Shown here: positions 16,705 to 26,675 of the stretch, one piece after another | Layout of the letters: each line of letters starts with the position of its first letter | Position numbering within the stretch: position 1 is the stretch's first letter | Assembly (NCBI RefSeq): GCF_000204415.1 | Contig: NC_015416.1 | Location: forward strand, 1,302,001-1,366,000 | Reading direction: 5' to 3' | From: Methanothrix soehngenii GP6 | GTDB lineage: Archaea; Halobacteriota; Methanosarcinia; Methanotrichales; Methanotrichaceae | DNA length: 64,000 bases | Notes under the pieces: generated by a model | What the model was told of the DNA's origin: nothing | The model's database searches: none | The model's input: the letters and a program-made list of their open reading frames with translations, nothing else | Translations under genes and position numbers: made by a program

Positions 16705-17015
16705 TAAATTCTCTTGAAGCACTGCCTAGATCTTCCGATGTATTTATCGACGCCAATATATTTTTATATCATATAATGAGGCGCCCTAAATGGTTCCTGC
16801 CATGCCACGAATTTTTTATGGCAATTGAATCAGGTGCGTATAATGGATTCACTTCAACACTTGTGCTCAATGAAGTGCTCCATAAACTAATGCTTGCCGA
16901 AGCCACGCATACCTATGGTCTGCACTCAGAATATGATGCTGCGAATGCATTAAAGCGAGATCCTACCAATCCCTTATTTCCTGGAAATCTTTTTTTAGAG
17001 GCAGAGACATGTTAA
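16701..17015 (+). pseudogene. VapC-type PIN toxin, truncated (copy 1)
   Basis: The first 104 residues of a PIN-domain toxin, starting with GTG in the stop of vapB. It has the first catalytic aspartate (VFIDANIFLY) and the conserved glutamate region (TSTLVLNEVLHKLMLAEATHTYGL). Compared with copy 2 it then diverges (ALKRDPTNPLFPGNLFLEAETC) and lacks the last 65 residues, including the aspartates near SDASHLA and ATNDNDF that complete the metal site. It is therefore probably inactive as an RNase, though its antitoxin is intact. Confidence 0.78.
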
Positions 17016-17031
17016 TGCTTTGGTGAGATAG

Positions 17032-17244
17032 ATGGAGGTTCTTGTTAAGAAAGGCGGGATAATTGAGCTTCCGAGTTCAATATTATCTGAGATTAACCTT
17101 TGTGAAGGCAAACGAGTAGCTCTGAGCGTGAAAGGCGGAGAATTGCTCATCAAGCCGATCAAGAGTCTTACTGATCAACTTATTGGCTCAATCAAATTAG
17201 ATGACCAAAAACTTATAGAAGAGATAATCGAATCCGAGGATTAG
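17032..17244 (+). CDS. VapB-type antitoxin, AbrB fold (copy 2)
   Basis: A 70-residue paralogue of the antitoxin at 16486, with the same opening MEVLVKKG.IIELP and acidic tail (KLIEEIIESED). The DNA upstream of both copies is alike (TGGTGAGATnn before ATG), indicating a local duplication. It ends two bases before vapC copy 2, forming a normal antitoxin-toxin pair that would regulate itself by binding its promoter. Confidence 0.87.
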   Translation: MEVLVKKGGIIELPSSILSEINLCEGKRVALSVKGGELLIKPIKSLTDQLIGSIKLDDQKLIEEIIESED

Positions 17245-17246
17245 CT

Positions 17247-17753
17247 GTGATTAGCTCTCTGGATTCGCTTGCGCCCCAATCCAATATATTTATAGATACG
17301 AACATATTTTTGTATGGTGCACTGGACTATACAAAATACCGAGCTACATGTCGTGCGTTCCTGCAAAATATTGAATCCGGCACCTATTTTGCAGCCACTT
17401 CTGCCCTAGTCTTAAACGAGATCATCCACAAGCTAATTCTAGCCGAGACTACAAAGACATATCATCTGCGAAGTGAGAGCGAAGCCAGGAAACTAATAGA
17501 AGACAAGTCGGAAACGATCTCAAGCCTTGCGAGGGTCTGGAAGACCTACGCTGTAATTAGAGCATATCCTTTGGTCATCCACAGCATCGACAAGGCTACA
17601 ATGGATATGGCAACAGATCTTTCGAGCAGATATGGGCTCTTCATATCAGATGCATCTCACCTGGCTGTCATGAAGATGAACGGCATTTCCAATATAGCTA
17701 CTAATGACAACGATTTTCAGCTAGCAGAAGACATTAGCATATACAAACCATAA
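17247..17753 (+). CDS. VapC-type PIN-domain ribonuclease toxin (copy 2)
   Basis: A 168-residue PIN-domain protein with the full acidic set: NIFIDTNIFLY near residue 14, SALVLNEIIHKLILAE near residue 53, SRYGLFISDASHLAVM near residue 130 and NIATNDNDF near residue 150. VapC toxins cut tRNA or rRNA when released from VapB. The start is GTG at 17247 just after the antitoxin stop. It is complete, unlike the first copy. Confidence 0.88.
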   Translation: MISSLDSLAPQSNIFIDTNIFLYGALDYTKYRATCRAFLQNIESGTYFAATSALVLNEIIHKLILAETTKTYHLRSESEARKLIEDKSETISSLARVWKTYAVIRAYPLVIHSIDKATMDMATDLSSRYGLFISDASHLAVMKMNGISNIATNDNDFQLAEDISIYKP

Positions 17754-17920
17754 GTGAGCAGGACGGGAAATATCATAGCCCATTTCTCTTTCGATTCTTG
17801 TGCCATCCCTATCCAGCCGTTTCCCCAAATAATGGCATCTGCCCGTATCCTCCCTCGCTTGCGGGTGCGGACGCGTGGCTGGTGGATGATGGCAGCAGAG
17901 CTGGAAGGACCGCAAGTAGA

Positions 17921-18271
17921 TTATGTGTAGTCGGGCTCGCAGCTTTCTGCAATTTCTGAGATGAACTCCGGTCTCATGTAACGAATTCTGTTTCCGATCT
18001 GCTCGACTTCCTTCTTCAATTCCAGGTAAGGAATAAATCGGCAGATTTTCGGGAGGGGAGGCTTTAGCCTGGCAAATGCAGGCCTGTTAATCTCGTAGAA
18101 CACCTTTTCTCTCCGCTCATCAGGCGCGACAATGAACAGATCGAGTTTGAGATTGGGCTGCATGCTCACCAGGTCCGCCATCCTCAATAAGCCCGAATAA
18201 ATTGTTGTTGTGTGCTCCACCTCGAAAGCTGCGACTATTGCCTCGCCCTGAAGCCAGAGAACATCAATCAA
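17921..18271 (-). pseudogene. C-terminal fragment of a PD-(D/E)XK restriction-endonuclease-like protein
   Basis: About 116 residues matching the C-terminal catalytic part of a nuclease-like family: IDVLWLQGEAIVAAFEVEHTTTIYSGLLRMADL, then LDLFIVAPDERREKVFYEINRPAF. The D followed by EVE spacing fits a PD-(D/E)XK core. There is no ATG; a TTG at 18271 is the only nearby start. The frame stays open upstream through the 24-bp hairpin, but similarity stops at TIELIDV, so the N-terminal part of the gene appears to be lost. It probably is a remnant left by rearrangement beside pyrG. Confidence 0.65.
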
Positions 18272-18282
18272 TTCAATCGTCT

Positions 18283-18332
18283 TATTTTTAAAGAATACCC
18301 TGCAGCAAGCTGCGGGATATTCTTTAAAAATA
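18283..18332 (-). terminator. 24-bp-stem hairpin, likely terminator of pyrG
   Basis: The arms 18283-18306 and 18309-18332 pair over 24 bases with one mismatch and one wobble, around a two-base turn. The ends of the arms are A/T runs and the centre is GCAGC/GCTGC. It lies about 30 bases after the pyrG stop on the minus strand, after T-rich tracts, so it probably ends pyrG transcription. It also marks the point where the nuclease fragment loses similarity. Confidence 0.7.
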
Positions 18333-18359
18333 AAAATATAAAAATCTGGAAAAATATTC

Positions 18360-19964
18360 CTATTTAGCTTTTCGCTCCTTCATCGCTTCTACAAACGCCA
18401 GGAACGGCGGAGATGGCTTGCCCGGCCGGGACTTCATCTCCGGGTGGAACTGAGAGCCGAAGAAGAATGGATGCTCTGGAATCTCACAGATCTCCATCAG
18501 ATCACCGTTCCTGCCGGAGAAGATCATCCCTTTCTCCTCGATGGGTTTGATATAAGCGGGATTGACCTCATATCTGTGCCTGTGCCTCTCCACGATATTG
18601 GTTTTGCCGTAGATCTGGTGCGCCAGGCTGCCCTCCAACAGGTGAGCGGGATAATTTCCCAGCCGCATGGTTGCCCCCATCTGCCTGATCTTCTCCTGCT
18701 CGGGCAAAATAGCAATCACCGGATGGGGGGTCTCTCCAAACTCAGTGCTTCCCGCCTCTTCCAGGCCGCAGACGTTCCGGGCATATTCGATCACCGCCAG
18801 CTGCATTCCAAAGCAGATACCCAAATAGGGAACCTTCATCTCCCGGGCATACTGCACCGCCTTGATTTTGCCCTCCGTACCCCGGGAGCCAAAGCCACCC
18901 GGCACCAGAATGCCGTCCGCCTCCCGCAGGATGAGGTCAGATGATCCGTGCTCCAGATCCTCAGCATCGATCCAGACGATCTCCGGCCGGACGCCGGCTT
19001 CAATCCCCGCATGCTTCAGAGACTCCCGAATGGAGAGGTAGGCATCCTCCATGGGATCGGCGCACTGCTGACCCACGGTGTACTTGCCCACGATCGCCAC
19101 CTTCACCGATCCTGATACCTCTTCCATCTTCGCTACAAACTGGTCCCAGTCCTTCTTCTCCTCCAGAGGAAAGAGCCTCATCTCCTTCATTATGTACTTG
19201 GCAATGCCCTCGGCTTCCATCTGCAGGGGCACCTTGTAGATGTCATCAGAGTTGTGGGCGCTGATCACTGCCTCTGCAGGCACATCGCAGAACTGGGCGA
19301 TCTTGTGCTTGGTCTCTGGGAGCAGGGGATTCTCACATCGAACCACGATCATGTCCGGCTGCAGACCCAGCTCCCTCATCACCTTCACGCTATGCTGGGT
19401 GGGCTTGGTCTTCTGCTCTCCATCGGTGGTGGAGGGGGCCAGGGTTACGTGGACGAAGAATATGTTTCCCGACTCCTCGTACTTGAGCTGGCGCATAGCC
19501 TCCAGGAAGGGCATGGACTCGATGTCGCCCACTGTGCCCCCCACCTCGACCAGACATATCTCGCAGCCCCCGTCTCGGGAGACCTGACGGATGCGCTTCT
19601 TAATCTCCTCGGTGATGTGGGGGATGATCTGCACCGTCTTGCCCAGATACTCACCTCGCCGTTCCTTCTCAATCACTGTGCTGTAGACCTTGCCGGTGGT
19701 GATGTTGTGGTCTCGGGTCAGCTCGACATCAAGGAATCGCTCATAGTTCCCCAGGTCTAGGTCCACCTCTCCCCCATCCTTGAGAACATAGACCTCTCCA
19801 TGCTGAAAGGGGCTCATGAGGCCAGCATCGATATTGATGTAGGGATCGATCTTTATGGCCGTGACCTTATAGCCCCTGTTCATGAGCAGCCTGCCGATGG
19901 AAGCCGCGGTTATGCCTTTCCCAAGGCCGCTCATAACCCCGCCAGTGACCACGATATATCTCAT
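18360..19964 (-). CDS. pyrG: CTP synthase
   Basis: A 534-residue enzyme, the standard length. The N-terminal synthetase domain starts [24 protein letters not shown] and contains [35 protein letters not shown]. The C-terminal class I glutamine amidotransferase has the nucleophile in [18 protein letters not shown] and the His/Glu pair in [19 protein letters not shown]. It makes CTP from UTP with glutamine and ATP. It lies four bases after the membrane protein gene at 19968 on the same strand and ends before a strong hairpin. Confidence 0.98.
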   Translation of the reverse strand: MRYIVVTGGVMSGLGKGITAASIGRLLMNRGYKVTAIKIDPYINIDAGLMSPFQHGEVYVLKDGGEVDLDLGNYERFLDVELTRDHNITTGKVYSTVIEKERRGEYLGKTVQIIPHITEEIKKRIRQVSRDGGCEICLVEVGGTVGDIESMPFLEAMRQLKYEESGNIFFVHVTLAPSTTDGEQKTKPTQHSVKVMRELGLQPDMIVVRCENPLLPETKHKIAQFCDVPAEAVISAHNSDDIYKVPLQMEAEGIAKYIMKEMRLFPLEEKKDWDQFVAKMEEVSGSVKVAIVGKYTVGQQCADPMEDAYLSIRESLKHAGIEAGVRPEIVWIDAEDLEHGSSDLILREADGILVPGGFGSRGTEGKIKAVQYAREMKVPYLGICFGMQLAVIEYARNVCGLEEAGSTEFGETPHPVIAILPEQEKIRQMGATMRLGNYPAHLLEGSLAHQIYGKTNIVERHRHRYEVNPAYIKPIEEKGMIFSGRNGDLMEICEIPEHPFFFGSQFHPEMKSRPGKPSPPFLAFVEAMKERKAK

Positions 19965-19967
19965 TTT

Positions 19968-21251
19968 TTACGCCTTCAGGAGCGTAGCCGCTCCGTATAT
20001 GATAAGGGTGACGATCAGAATCGACGACACTAATGCTCCGGGAAACTCGGGAATGCTCTCGGTGATGAAGGTCAGAACCAATGCGCTAACCAGGCCCAAG
20101 AATATGACTGCGGGAATGACCTGCATCGCTCCGATCGCTCGCAAGCCGTCCTCATCCTCAACTGCTTCTCCCGCCTCCTCTTCAGAACGAATCTGATCGG
20201 ATTCGAACTGCTCTGTGGAATTCTCTTCCCTTTCGACCGATCCGAGTGGCTCCCTTACCCCTGGTCTGAAGCGGTTCTCAGGGTCCTGTGCTGCCTCGTC
20301 TCTCTGAAACCGCCGGTCCTCTCGGGGGGTCTTAAAAGGATCAAACTCTCCATTTGAGCCCTGCGTTTGGCTGGTCAGGGGATCGATGGGGCGGTCGATC
20401 CGATCGCGATCAGGATAATCATCCCCACCAAAATAATCATCGGCTTCTCTGGAGTATTCATTATCCCTCACCGGGCCATTGCGCTCTTTACTGTGATTAT
20501 CTCCGTCCGTCTCCGAGAGATCCTCAATCCTGCGAAAACGGCGGGCAGATCGATATCTCTCTAGATCCTGATCCTTTGAGAACGATATATTCCGGCTCTC
20601 CCTCTCATCCTCTTCATCGCGTCCATCCTTCGCCGGGACGAATTCCGTATCCAGATCCTCGGAGGACTCGTATGGACTGCGATCCTCATCCTCCCCGCCA
20701 TCATCCATGCCCTCGGGATCAATTATCTCTGGATCAATCCCATCGGCGCCGATCTCATCCTCGTCAGGATTCCTTTCCTCTTCCCGGTAATCCTCAGTCT
20801 GCGCCTCCTCTGCCGGGGCGATATCCCGGATCCAGGCTCGAGAGGGGACCCTGCCCAATCTATCTGATGGGCCCTGGCGGCCGAGACCTTCGGACTGGAT
20901 GCCGGGGAGCTGATCTGGCTTGGATACCAGGGAATCCCGCAGGATGGTTATGGGAACCCGGCTATCGCCAATGCTGCTCTTCAGGATGATCTCTCCATCC
21001 AGCCGGTCTGTATCGTCGGGCATTCGGGCGAAGATCGGTATGATCTGCTTTCCATCCACATAGTCATCCGATCTCCTGAAGCGAACCGCCTTGAAGACGG
21101 GATCGCTGGCCTGAAGCGAGACATCTAAAGGCTCTCCATCGTTGATGACCACGAGGTTGAAGAGGGTCTCCTCGCCAGGAAGAAGATGGAGGACGATGGG
21201 TGTCTTGGTATCGCTTCCCTCGTTGATGCGAACAATATGATCCAATCCCAA
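19968..21251 (-). CDS. Membrane-anchored protein with long acidic linker
   Basis: A 427-residue protein of unknown function. Residues 1-110 look like a beta-rich domain (LHLLPGEETLFNLVVINDGEPLDVSLQASD). A central stretch of some 230 residues is highly charged and of low complexity, full of aspartate, glutamate and arginine. The last 65 residues hold two hydrophobic helices (AVIFLGLVSALVLTFI and ALVSSILIVTLIIYGAATLL). The domain order suggests an extended linker tethered to the membrane by its C-terminus. A TATA-like ATTTATACAATAT lies about 30 bases upstream. The gene is just upstream of pyrG and possibly co-transcribed. Confidence 0.7.
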   Translation of the reverse strand: MGLDHIVRINEGSDTKTPIVLHLLPGEETLFNLVVINDGEPLDVSLQASDPVFKAVRFRRSDDYVDGKQIIPIFARMPDDTDRLDGEIILKSSIGDSRVPITILRDSLVSKPDQLPGIQSEGLGRQGPSDRLGRVPSRAWIRDIAPAEEAQTEDYREEERNPDEDEIGADGIDPEIIDPEGMDDGGEDEDRSPYESSEDLDTEFVPAKDGRDEEDERESRNISFSKDQDLERYRSARRFRRIEDLSETDGDNHSKERNGPVRDNEYSREADDYFGGDDYPDRDRIDRPIDPLTSQTQGSNGEFDPFKTPREDRRFQRDEAAQDPENRFRPGVREPLGSVEREENSTEQFESDQIRSEEEAGEAVEDEDGLRAIGAMQVIPAVIFLGLVSALVLTFITESIPEFPGALVSSILIVTLIIYGAATLLKA

Positions 21252-21393
21252 AACCCCTCACTCGCTATTGTTACATAATATTGTATAAATATTTCGCCTG
21301 TGAATCCCAAGCCCCTTCTCTGCCCCCATCCACCATTTTGGGGCTCTTAGCGCGGATTCGGCCAGGCGTCCATCTGGTCAATCTAGAATATGA

Positions 21394-21576
21394 TCATTCT
21401 CGAAGCTCTGGGGGCAGCATATTTGGAATCCCGTCCTCAATGGGATAGATCTCATTGCAAGCACGACAGCAGAGCTTGCCGGCTAATATCTCCGACTCGT
21501 TCTCTTCGAATACCTCCAGTATCAGGTCTCCTTTGCACATAGGGCAAGCCAGAATATCGAGAAGATCGCGTTTCAT
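21394..21576 (-). CDS. Trm112-family zinc protein
   Basis: A 60-residue protein: MKRDLLDILACPMCKGDLILEVFE, then CCRACNEIYPIEDGIPNMLP. The CPMC and CRAC pairs bind zinc, and the PIxDGIPxMLP tail is typical of the Trm112 family. These proteins activate several methyltransferases that modify tRNA, rRNA and release factor. An ATG four codons upstream (21588) is an alternative start. It stands alone between the membrane protein and the amidohydrolase. Confidence 0.88.
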   Translation of the reverse strand: MKRDLLDILACPMCKGDLILEVFEENESEILAGKLCCRACNEIYPIEDGIPNMLPPELRE

Positions 21577-21682
21577 CGCTGGCAACATCTGTTCTTATAA
21601 AGTATAAATCTTTGTCTCACATCCGAAGCATCCGGTCCTGGAGACCTGACATGATGGGAATGGACCTATTTTTCCCCTGCAG

Positions 21683-22474
21683 TCACTCCAATAAAATGGA
21701 GGCATTCTTCCAGAGTATGGCCTCCTTCTCTCCCTCTGATAGATCAAGCCTCTGGATTATCTCCACTGCTCTGCCCGGAATCTCCCAGGGATAGTCGCTG
21801 CCGAATATCACCCGATCCGCCCCAATATCCTGGATCAGATCCGCCATATTCTTTTCATCCAGATAAAAGGAGACATAAGCGGTATCAAAATAGGCATTTC
21901 CTCCAGCGGGGAGAAGATGCCTTCTCGACTCATCCCACATTCGCATCCCGCCCAGATGGGCCAGCAAGAGCTTGAGCTCTGGATAGCACTGGACGACTCT
22001 AGCAAAGCGCTCCGGCGTCCCGAAGACCTCCTCCCTCTCCAGAGGATCCCGGCCCGTGTGAGTGACTAGCATCATCTCTCTTTTGATCAATGCCTCGTAA
22101 AGCCTCTCGCAGCACTGATCATCGGGATAGAACTCCTGCAGCAGAGGCATTATCTTGACCCCCCGCACGCCGCAACCAGCCAGCCGGTCCAGCTCCGCCT
22201 CCAGGTTCTCCATAAACGGATGGATGGCTCCAAAGGGGATCAGGCCCTCATCTGATACTGACAGGATCCAGTCGTTGAGGCTGGAGACGTCCTCTCTGCC
22301 TTTGGCCAGGGGGAGGAGGACCGATCTCGCGATCCCGGAACGGCTCATGTGCCCCAAGAGGTCCTGGGGCGCTCCGCTTCCCGGCACCTCTACCTTCAGC
22401 TTTCTTCTGGCCGCGGGAAGGATCTTGGCTGCCACTGGCGGAGGATAGATGTGGGCATGAAAGTCGATGATCAT
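21683..22474 (-). CDS. Amidohydrolase-2 family metal-dependent hydrolase
   Basis: A 263-residue TIM-barrel hydrolase. DFHAHIYPP at the N-terminus supplies the HxH metal ligands. Other likely ligands are GVRGVKIMP (strand with lysine), LVTHTGRD near residue 138, LLLAHLGGMRMW near residue 170 and VIFGSDYPWEIPG near residue 225. Members hydrolyse or decarboxylate small cyclic substrates; the substrate here cannot be told. The ATG follows directly on the stop of top6A (TGAATG), so it is translated from the same message, although no functional link to topoisomerase is known. Confidence 0.85.
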   Translation of the reverse strand: MIIDFHAHIYPPPVAAKILPAARRKLKVEVPGSGAPQDLLGHMSRSGIARSVLLPLAKGREDVSSLNDWILSVSDEGLIPFGAIHPFMENLEAELDRLAGCGVRGVKIMPLLQEFYPDDQCCERLYEALIKREMMLVTHTGRDPLEREEVFGTPERFARVVQCYPELKLLLAHLGGMRMWDESRRHLLPAGGNAYFDTAYVSFYLDEKNMADLIQDIGADRVIFGSDYPWEIPGRAVEIIQRLDLSEGEKEAILWKNASILLE

Positions 22475-23602
22475 TCAGATGATCCCCATCTCCGTCAGCC
22501 TATCCGGCAGATAGGTCTTGGTTACAAAGTCCAGCCCCTTTCCGGCAAAAGCCTGCTGCTCGGCCTTCTTCTTGAGGTCTATTTGCAAGTGGATCTGCTT
22601 TTCCCAGTAGGGATTGGCAAACCTCGGATCAGAAAGCTCGCTCTTCAGGGCCTGAAGATCTCTGTCCGTAAGCTTGTCCGTGGATAGGTTATAATCCACG
22701 ATATCGCTGGGCTGCACTCCCAGGAAGCGGGCCTTGGGCGTTACCAGATGATCGGAGAGGTGGGCGCTCTTGATCGCTCCATAGGCTATGCTGGCGAAGA
22801 TGCGATAGGACCAGGGATCGCCATCGGTGAAGACTACAACCGGGAGGTTCAGCTCCGTGTTCAGCCTCTTTATGATCCGCCGGGTGGACCTGGCAGGCTG
22901 GCCTTTGATGTGCACCAGGATGGCATTATACTCCTCATCAAAGCCGTTTTCTATCAGCCGGGCGTACATTCCGCCGGTCTCAATGGCCATGACCATCCGG
23001 GCATCATGGTTGATGAACTCGATGTTATCCACGTTGAAGGGTATCTGGTAGCCGGCCTCGCCAACGTCCTCCTGGCAGTGCATCTCTTTCTCCCCCCGGC
23101 GGGTCTGCTCTTTCAGGCGAAGCGGCCCGAAGACAGCCGCTCCGTCCTCCTCCGGACGGACGTGAAAGTCCTCCCGGTGCAGATCGGTTACAATCTCCAG
23201 ATCCTCGATCAGCCGGTCGCTCTCTGCCTGCTCATGGAACTTGGCTATATCCCAGTTCTCGGAGATGTAATAGATCTCTCTTAATGTCGAGCCCCGATTG
23301 TTCTTGAGATGCTCATCTATCAGCAGCTCTGTCAGGTGGACGGTTTTAAGAATGGTCTTGGCTCCCCGAACCGTCTTGACGCTGCGCATCGTCTCCTGGT
23401 CTCCGTAGATCCAGACATCGTCTTTAGTGGAGAACTCGATATTTCCCTTGGTCCGGGAGGGCAGAGATATATGAGGTACAACTCCCCGCTGAAACTGGCC
23501 ATAGAGCGAATCGGCCAGACGGAGAAGGTTCTCTTCTGCCTTTTTCGACCGGGAATCCCTCAACGCTCTCTCCGAACTCTTCCTGTCATCTGATCCTGCC
23601 AT
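22475..23602 (-). CDS. top6A: DNA topoisomerase VI subunit A
   Basis: A 375-residue Spo11-like subunit that cuts both DNA strands. The catalytic tyrosine lies in [13 protein letters not shown] near residue 107. The TOPRIM metal site is in [26 protein letters not shown] near residue 210 and [23 protein letters not shown] near residue 260. It works with subunit B to relax and decatenate DNA, using ATP. The gene follows top6B by about 47 bases on the same strand. Confidence 0.97.
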   Translation of the reverse strand: MAGSDDRKSSERALRDSRSKKAEENLLRLADSLYGQFQRGVVPHISLPSRTKGNIEFSTKDDVWIYGDQETMRSVKTVRGAKTILKTVHLTELLIDEHLKNNRGSTLREIYYISENWDIAKFHEQAESDRLIEDLEIVTDLHREDFHVRPEEDGAAVFGPLRLKEQTRRGEKEMHCQEDVGEAGYQIPFNVDNIEFINHDARMVMAIETGGMYARLIENGFDEEYNAILVHIKGQPARSTRRIIKRLNTELNLPVVVFTDGDPWSYRIFASIAYGAIKSAHLSDHLVTPKARFLGVQPSDIVDYNLSTDKLTDRDLQALKSELSDPRFANPYWEKQIHLQIDLKKKAEQQAFAGKGLDFVTKTYLPDRLTEMGII

Positions 23603-23649
23603 GCCCTCACTCCAATCGCTGGGATCCTGTCATCTATCAGATCTCCCTA

Positions 23650-25485
23650 TCAGATCGCTCTGGCGCCGGTGACGATCTCCGGGTCCAGACCCTCTACCAC
23701 CGGCTTAGCTGGCCCGCTGCTATTCGCCCCGATCTGGTAGCTGATAATGGCCTTCTGGCCCGGGCCTACGGAGAGCTTCCAGTGGTGGTCGTATCCATCC
23801 CCCAGAGAAATTACCTTGGCAGGGGGACTGATCGCCTCCGCCTTCTCCCCCAAAAGCTCATGCAGCTTGAAGGATCTTACAAGGTCGCTGTGGTTCTCAA
23901 CCACCAGCCGGACCGAGATCCGGCCGTCCTGCTGTTCGCTCTCCCTGTAAACCAGAAGGTTGCCCATGATCTTGGCCACCACCGGTCCTATGTCCGGCTC
24001 GGGGCGGTCCAGGACATCGGAGAGCTTCTTTGCTATCCGGGGAAGGATCTTTCTGATGATCTCCTCCTTCTCCCGTCTCTCGGATAGCAGGCTCTGCCTG
24101 CTCAGGTAGCGGCGCAGCTTTCGAGCCACCTCCTTGAGCCCCAGGTCGATCTCAACGAGAATCTCCGGCATATCGGCCACCGCATCCTTACTCTCCGAGG
24201 TGAAGGGGATATTGGTGGAGGCGATGTGCACCAGCAGCACTGCCGGACCGACGGGAATGCCGCTTCCTGCGGACTGGCTCAGAGAATAGTTCTTCCAGGA
24301 GACCGACTCCACAGCATGAGTTATGGCGCAGGCTCCTTGCTGGTAGACCAGGGGGACTCGATTGGCGAATCGGAGTATCTCTATGCGGCCTTCTCGGGCC
24401 AGCTCACCGCCATAGCCCAGTCCCACCTCAACCAGGAAGGGATTGCCTGAGTAGACGGATACCGGCCTGGTGGTGGTGGCGATGAAGTCCAGCCGGAACT
24501 CCTTCTCCAGCCCCGCCCGGATCAGCTCCTCGCCGATGGGAGACAAGCAGTCCACTGGAGGCGACTTAACCCGGATCTGTTTGAAGGCCAAAAGCAAGCG
24601 CACCGCCTCATCGTGGTCCAGGCTTGCAGGAGGAGCTTCAGGGTCCAGATCCGCTTTTTTGCACAGCTCCTGGGCGGAGATCGTTCCGATGGAGGAGAAG
24701 GTCTCCTTAAGAAATACCCGGAGCTTCTTCTTGTCGGTATAGCGCAAGAGCTTGATCAGCTCCCCAAGCTCTATTCCCTCTGGATGGGGCTGGATGGCAT
24801 AGGCCTTCTTGGGAAGGCTCTCCGTCGCCCGCTCGAAGACCTCCACATTTCCCTCCGGCTCCACCAGGGTTAAGCGGGCATGGGGGTTGACGATAGCGGC
24901 GCTCTTCAATGAGCCATAGACAGACTGCCTGCGGCTGCGGACATAAGAGCCCTCCATTTCCATCTCCACCCGCGTTCCCCGAGGCCTCTCCCAGTCCACC
25001 TCCTCTGCTTTAATGATCTCAGGCTCGTTTTTGGAGGTGTTGATCATGAGCTCACAGTAATATGCAGGCCTGTCCGGAGCGATCTTGGATATAACTCGCG
25101 TAGGCCTGCCGCTGGTGAGCTGGGAGTAGAGCACCCCGGCGGAGATTCCTATGCCCTGCTGGCCTCTGCTCTGGCGCAGAGTATGAAATCGAGAACCATA
25201 GAGCAGTTTGGCAAAGACGCGCGGGATCTCCTCCGGCACAATCCCCGGGCCGTTGTCCTCCACTATGACCTGAAAGTATTCGCCGCTCTTCTTTATCTGC
25301 ACGAATATGTCCGGCAGAATGCCCGCATCCTCGCAGGCGTCCAAAGAGTTGTCCACCGCCTCTTTCACACAGGTGATTAAGGCGCGAGGCGCGGAGTCGA
25401 ATCCAAGGATCTGACGGTTCTTCTCAAAAAATTCAGCTACGGAGATGGCCTTCTGCTGTTTAGCCAGCTCCTCAGCGATCTCCAT
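23650..25485 (-). CDS. top6B: DNA topoisomerase VI subunit B
   Basis: A 611-residue GHKL ATPase subunit. The ATP site is formed by [26 protein letters not shown] and [17 protein letters not shown] in the first 125 residues. Transducer and C-terminal domains follow. ATP binding closes the dimer and drives strand passage with subunit A. I take the ATG at 25483-25485 ([23 protein letters not shown]), the conserved start; an upstream ATG at 25566 would run into the neighbouring gene. It lies about 20 bases after the Lrp-type gene. Confidence 0.96.
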   Translation of the reverse strand: MEIAEELAKQQKAISVAEFFEKNRQILGFDSAPRALITCVKEAVDNSLDACEDAGILPDIFVQIKKSGEYFQVIVEDNGPGIVPEEIPRVFAKLLYGSRFHTLRQSRGQQGIGISAGVLYSQLTSGRPTRVISKIAPDRPAYYCELMINTSKNEPEIIKAEEVDWERPRGTRVEMEMEGSYVRSRRQSVYGSLKSAAIVNPHARLTLVEPEGNVEVFERATESLPKKAYAIQPHPEGIELGELIKLLRYTDKKKLRVFLKETFSSIGTISAQELCKKADLDPEAPPASLDHDEAVRLLLAFKQIRVKSPPVDCLSPIGEELIRAGLEKEFRLDFIATTTRPVSVYSGNPFLVEVGLGYGGELAREGRIEILRFANRVPLVYQQGACAITHAVESVSWKNYSLSQSAGSGIPVGPAVLLVHIASTNIPFTSESKDAVADMPEILVEIDLGLKEVARKLRRYLSRQSLLSERREKEEIIRKILPRIAKKLSDVLDRPEPDIGPVVAKIMGNLLVYRESEQQDGRISVRLVVENHSDLVRSFKLHELLGEKAEAISPPAKVISLGDGYDHHWKLSVGPGQKAIISYQIGANSSGPAKPVVEGLDPEIVTGARAI

Positions 25486-25504
25486 AAGAGGGGGATGACG
25501 GGGC

Positions 25505-25735
25505 TTAAAGCTCGGCCCCGACCACCGTCTGGGTGGCATTGACGTTGTCGATCTCTCTGATAACATCGACCAGCTTGTTGAGCATGCTCAGGCCCTCGAC
25601 CTCAATGATCACCACGAAATCGAATTCGCCAAAGACATGATATACATCCTTGATGCCGTCGATCTCCTGCAGAGCATTGTAGACAGTCTTCTCCTGTCCT
25701 GGCACCACCTTGACCATCGTTACACCAATTACCAT
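25505..25735 (-). CDS. Lrp/AsnC ligand-binding domain protein
   Basis: A 76-residue stand-alone RAM/AsnC-type domain: [76 protein letters not shown]. The G.FDFVV core and the closing TQT match the amino-acid-binding half of Lrp regulators, with no DNA-binding half. Such proteins can form rings and act as effector-binding partners of full regulators. It sits between the RPA genes and top6B in one minus-strand run. Confidence 0.88.
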   Translation of the reverse strand: MVIGVTMVKVVPGQEKTVYNALQEIDGIKDVYHVFGEFDFVVIIEVEGLSMLNKLVDVIREIDNVNATQTVVGAEL

Positions 25736-25783
25736 ATTGACTCACCTCTGCTCTATGAGCTCCTGTAGATTATATAAGACTTT

Positions 25784-26674
25784 TCAGCTCTTCTTTCCAA
25801 GGTTGAAGGTCTCCACTTCTTCGTCCCCCCCGGCCTCGGGCCAGGAGTCCAGCGATCCACCCTTCTTGGGCTTGATCTTTTTATTGGGCTGCTTTTCCTC
25901 TGGCATTTCCTTTTGCTTTGCTTCCGGCTTCGCCTCGAACCCCTCTTCAATGGGCTCGTGCAGCTCATCTCCATTCTCTTCCCCCATCCTTTCGGACTCG
26001 GCGGAAGAGGCAAGAGACCCGGAATCATCTCCTACAGTCTTGCCCAGGTCCGCCTTCAGAGAGGCAAGGGCCCGAGCGACCATTTTGCGGTAGCGCTCTA
26101 TATCGGTATGATAGTGCACCCGGGCCCGAGACGCATCCTGCTGATTGGTGGAGGGATAAGCGCTGTCTGCGGTGGTAAAGTCGCTTGACAATGGAGCTGG
26201 TTCAGCCTTCTCGAGGAGTGAGAGCCTCTCAAGAGTGCGCCTGGCGGTATCCATTATCCACTGGTTTCTGGTTGCCTCATCCACCCTCTGGATGGACTCA
26301 GCGCGCAGAGATATGATGACATTGCCGTCCTCCGTCTGGTAGAGGTTGGGCTTTCCCACGATGGAGACAAAAGCAGGTGCATCCATGCTGGCCAGTATCT
26401 GAGCGGCCTCTGGCTGGTACTGCCCGGCATAGATCAAGATGCTGCCCGTCGGGTCCACCACTCGCCCCCGCCAGTACTCCACATCTGTACCGATATCGTC
26501 CTTCTCGGTCAGCGTTCCCACGAAGAAGACCCGATTGCATTTGGCCCCGGTAGGGGTGAGAAGGTATTGAGGAGCATATTGATGCTGGTCCTCACCTTCC
26601 CGGAAGGAGTAGTTTGAACTCTTCAGCTCCTCGGCGAATATCCTGCGCGCCACCTCTCTGGAAAATCCCGCCAT
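25784..26674 (-). CDS. RPA-associated OB-fold protein (COG3390 type)
   Basis: A 296-residue protein starting MAGFSREVARRIFAEELKSSNYSFREGEDQ, followed by an OB-fold-like segment (RVFFVGTLTEKDDIGTDVEYWRGRVVDPTGSILIYAG). This is the arrangement of the archaeal protein regularly encoded next to RPA. The C-terminal third is acidic and lysine-rich and appears disordered. It starts just after the RPA stop and probably forms a single-stranded-DNA-binding complex with it. Confidence 0.86.
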   Translation of the reverse strand: MAGFSREVARRIFAEELKSSNYSFREGEDQHQYAPQYLLTPTGAKCNRVFFVGTLTEKDDIGTDVEYWRGRVVDPTGSILIYAGQYQPEAAQILASMDAPAFVSIVGKPNLYQTEDGNVIISLRAESIQRVDEATRNQWIMDTARRTLERLSLLEKAEPAPLSSDFTTADSAYPSTNQQDASRARVHYHTDIERYRKMVARALASLKADLGKTVGDDSGSLASSAESERMGEENGDELHEPIEEGFEAKPEAKQKEMPEEKQPNKKIKPKKGGSLDSWPEAGGDEEVETFNLGKKS

Positions 26675-26675
26675 C

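Noticed and set aside
25486-25566. 27-residue N-terminal extension of topoisomerase VI subunit B
   Set aside because: It would overlap the Lrp-type gene, and the residues are antisense-like and not part of the conserved start [11 protein letters not shown].
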